Assembly: GCA_947474445.1 (NCBI GenBank)
Contig: CANJJY010000010.1
Coordinates: 1-24,438, forward strand
Origin: Oligoflexaceae bacterium
GTDB taxonomy: Bacteria; Bdellovibrionota_B; Oligoflexia; Oligoflexales; Oligoflexaceae
Direction: 5' to 3'
DNA length: 24,438 nt
Positions 22,352 to 24,438 of this stretch are shown here, piece by piece. The first letter of the stretch is position 1. Each line of letters begins with the position of its first letter. Made by a program: the position numbers and the translations under genes. The notes below the pieces were generated by a model, which was given only the letters and a program-made list of their open reading frames with translations, was not told the DNA's origin and did no database searches.

Positions 22352-22380
22352 AGGAGCGTCCTCCACGCTCCTTTATCTTA
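22352..22380 (+). terminator. Terminator of the pst operon
   Basis: AGGAGCGT and ACGCTCCT form an 8-bp perfect stem with loop CCTCC, followed by TTATCTTAT. It starts 36 nt after the pstB stop. The remainder of the gap to aspS (22381-22537) shows only a weak promoter-like pair (TGGTCG-N17-TAGATT) and a TCCTTCGA/TCGAAGGA inverted repeat (22416-22423 and 22481-22488). Confidence 0.7.
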
Positions 22381-22537
22381 TGGTCGAGGCCTACGAGCGG
22401 TGCTAGATTAAGAGCTCCTTCGACCGGGAACGCCATCGTGTACAGCTCTTTTCGGGGCGCGCGTTGCGGAGCTCCTCAGCTCGAAGGACGGACAGTAACC
22501 GAGGGCCCTTCACCCCCTCGATCCCAGCGAGATTTCA

Positions 22538-24346
22538 ATGAGCACACATTTAGACGGTTGGCAGCGGTCCCACAACCTGGGCGAATTAACGACACAAGAC
22601 GATGGCAAAAAAGTCATTCTGATGGGATGGGTCCAGACCCGTCGCGATCACGGTAATATTATTTTCATCGACTTGCGCGATCGCTTCGGCATGACTCAAG
22701 TCGTCCTTGATCCTGCGCAGGCCAAAGGCCTTCTCGAAATCGGTGACAAACTGCGAAATGAATTCGTCCTGGCCGTCCAGGGCACGGTTAGGAAACGGCC
22801 GGAAGGAATGATCAATACCCGCGTTCTCACCGGCGCGATCGAAGTGATAGCCGATACGGTCAAGCTATTGAACCCTTCGGATCCGCTCCCTTTTCAAATT
22901 CAAGATCCAAGCGAAGCGAGCGAGACGATCCGTCTCAAGTATCGCTATCTCGATCTTAGGCGCCAGCAGCTCAAAAACAATATTCTAAAGCGCATCCAAT
23001 TAGTGCGCGAAATGCGCCGCGCGCTCGAAGACGAAAACTTCCTCGATATCGAGACTCCGTATCTCTATAAGTCGACGCCTGAAGGAGCGCGGGAGTTTCT
23101 CGTGCCATCGCGCGTCCACGCTGGCAAATTCTATGCGCTGCCGCAGAGTCCGCAACTTTTCAAACAAGTCTTGATGATCTCGGGCTTCGATCGCTACTAC
23201 CAAGTCGTCAAATGCTTTCGTGATGAAGACTTGCGCGCCGATCGCCAACCTGAGTTCTCCCAGATCGACCTCGAGATGTCTTTCGTCGATCGCGAACAAA
23301 TCCTCGCGACGATGGAGCGCGTGATCGCACGAGCTTGGGGAAAGGCCAGTGGCCAAGAGGTAAAACTACCGATCGCCCGCATGAGCTACGACCAGGCGAT
23401 GGAAGAATATGGCTGTGATAAGCCAGACACTCGCTTTGAGTTGAAGCTTCATAACATCGGCCCTGAAGTGAGCAAGTGTGAATTCAAGGTCTTTGCTCAG
23501 GCGCTGAGCACGGGTGGGATCGTCAACGTCATCCGCGTTCCAGCTCAAGCAGAAGCATTCAGTCGGAAAGATCTCGACGAATTAGGCGAGCTCGCGAAGC
23601 AACACGGCTCAGGCGGACTCGCTTGGGCAAAGGTGAAGGACGGCGCGGGGATCGAAAGCTGGCAATCACCGATCGCTAAATTTGTCGGGGAAGCAGCGGT
23701 TCAGTCTATCAATCAAAAATTGGGTGCAAAAGCCGGCGATCTCTTGCTCTTCGGGGCGGGCGATTACCGATCGACCAAGGCTTCGCTTTCAGCTGTTCGT
23801 CTCGAAATGGCGCGCCGCCTGAAGCTCCTCGACCCCCAGCAATTCAATTTCCTTTGGGTGCTCGACTTTCCGTCCTTCGAACGAGACGCTGAAAGCGGAC
23901 GGCTGATCGCCTGTCACCATCCTTTCACCTCGCCGCGCGATGAAGATCTTGTCCATCTCGACAGCCAGCCCGAGAAGGTCAAAGCCAAGGCCTACGACCT
24001 CGTCCTCAACGGTAACGAAGTTGCCGGCGGTTCGATTCGTATCCACGATCAAGGCCTGCAAGCCAAGATCTTTAAACTGCTCGGCCTGACGCCGGAAGAA
24101 GCTCAAACCAAATTTGGGTTTCTGCTCGAAGCCCTGCGCTTCGGAGCTCCTCCACACGGCGGAATGGCCTTTGGGCTCGATCGCCTGGTGATGCTCCTCA
24201 CGGGATCGGATTCTATTCGCGACGTGATCCCCTTTCCAAAAACTAACAAAGCGGCCTGCCTGATGACGGAAGCGCCTAACGACGTCAGTGCCGAAGAATT
24301 GCGCAGCCTGCACATTCGCGTGCAGAAAATGACCTTGGAGACTTAA
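22538..24346 (+). CDS. aspS: Aspartyl-tRNA synthetase (bacterial type, probably non-discriminating)
   Basis: A 602-residue class II synthetase of the long bacterial form. It has an anticodon-binding OB fold (residues 1-115), motif 2 (CFRDEDLRADRQPEFSQIDLEMSF), the GAD insertion (about 285-415), and motif 3 (GMAFGLDRLVMLLTG). The substrate loop STPEGAREFLVPSR and PQSPQLFKQ are intact. It charges tRNA-Asp in the cytoplasm. Two residues known to separate discriminating from non-discriminating bacterial forms read His38 (TRRDHGNIIFIDLRD) and Gly90 (RKRPEGMIN), as in enzymes that also charge tRNA-Asn with Asp, whereas E. coli has Leu and Lys. That points to an Asp-tRNA-Asn/GatCAB route. Weak Shine-Dalgarno before the ATG. 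It follows the pst terminator. Confidence 0.97.
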   Translation: MSTHLDGWQRSHNLGELTTQDDGKKVILMGWVQTRRDHGNIIFIDLRDRFGMTQVVLDPAQAKGLLEIGDKLRNEFVLAVQGTVRKRPEGMINTRVLTGAIEVIADTVKLLNPSDPLPFQIQDPSEASETIRLKYRYLDLRRQQLKNNILKRIQLVREMRRALEDENFLDIETPYLYKSTPEGAREFLVPSRVHAGKFYALPQSPQLFKQVLMISGFDRYYQVVKCFRDEDLRADRQPEFSQIDLEMSFVDREQILATMERVIARAWGKASGQEVKLPIARMSYDQAMEEYGCDKPDTRFELKLHNIGPEVSKCEFKVFAQALSTGGIVNVIRVPAQAEAFSRKDLDELGELAKQHGSGGLAWAKVKDGAGIESWQSPIAKFVGEAAVQSINQKLGAKAGDLLLFGAGDYRSTKASLSAVRLEMARRLKLLDPQQFNFLWVLDFPSFERDAESGRLIACHHPFTSPRDEDLVHLDSQPEKVKAKAYDLVLNGNEVAGGSIRIHDQGLQAKIFKLLGLTPEEAQTKFGFLLEALRFGAPPHGGMAFGLDRLVMLLTGSDSIRDVIPFPKTNKAACLMTEAPNDVSAEELRSLHIRVQKMTLET

Positions 24347-24438
24347 GTGACGACGAGCTCAACATCAGCATCTTTTTCCATCGAACCCTGGGTCGCCTAT
24401 CCGATCGGACCCCAGCTGCGCCGCTTTCTCGGCATCAG
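24347..24438 (+). CDS. Start of an unidentified gene (partial)
   Basis: A GTG directly follows the aspS stop codon, with GGAG six bases upstream. It opens a frame running to the window edge: 30 codons with ...FSIEPWVAYPIGPQLRRFLGI. The contact with aspS suggests cotranscription. The fragment is too short to name. The Ser/Thr-rich first ten residues do not look like a signal peptide. Confidence 0.5.
   Translation, partial: MTTSSTSASFSIEPWVAYPIGPQLRRFLGI

Noticed and set aside
22381..22490. Possible tRNA or T-box leader upstream of aspS
   Set aside because: A TTCGA-containing stretch and GC-rich arms were seen, but no cloverleaf, anticodon arm or T-box core could be assembled.

Overview
The window reads as an ordinary, gene-dense stretch of chromosome from a flagellated Gram-negative (diderm) bacterium. 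Support comes from genes for LPS heptose (gmhA) and lipid A (lpxK) synthesis, a short flagellin and a FliG motor-switch protein, lipoprotein and periplasmic signal peptides, and strong AGGAGG-type ribosome sites. The gene mix, the flagellin N-terminus (MGLRIRTNIAS) and a probable non-discriminating AspRS would fit the Bdellovibrionota/Oligoflexia or a related former deltaproteobacterium. That placement is inference, because there is no rRNA gene here. I saw no tRNA, rRNA, CRISPR array, transposase, integrase or prophage gene.

Layout. 1-900 (minus): the end of a GNAT acetyltransferase gene and a secreted SurA-N-like protein, overlapping by one base. 1127-1399 (plus): an HU nucleoid protein. 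1601-3654 (minus): an apparent gmhA - HIT - manA operon for sugar-phosphate and envelope precursor metabolism. It diverges from a stand-alone glutamine amidotransferase (3840-4526). 4674-5769: a flagellin gene with a good sigma-28-type promoter and a hairpin terminator. 5878-6789: arginase. 6853-11155 (minus): a Lys/Ala/Pro-rich single-span membrane protein, a secreted dipeptidyl-peptidase IV, and an unrecognised lipoprotein with a TTG start. 11465-13566: tgt and fliG converge and share a TTAA stop. 13567-13957: a structured intergenic region with two look-alike inverted repeats. 13958-16149: a CinA-like protein whose PncC domain looks inactivated, coupled to lpxK.

16297-22380 is a complete phosphate-starvation locus: phoB-phoR, overlapping by ATGA, then pstS, pstC, pstA and pstB, closed by a terminator and without phoU. 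PhoR/PhoB would sense low phosphate through the Pst transporter and switch it on. The pstS leader carries short palindromes, and a 65-nt hairpin separates pstS from pstC, a plausible device for making more binding protein than permease. The window ends with aspS and the first 30 codons of an unidentified gene.

I did not find a clearly new multi-gene system. The best leads are small ones: the fliG/cinA intergenic repeats, the degenerate PncC domain, the substituted HIT triad, the pstS-pstC hairpin, the non-discriminating AspRS signature, and two unknown envelope proteins.
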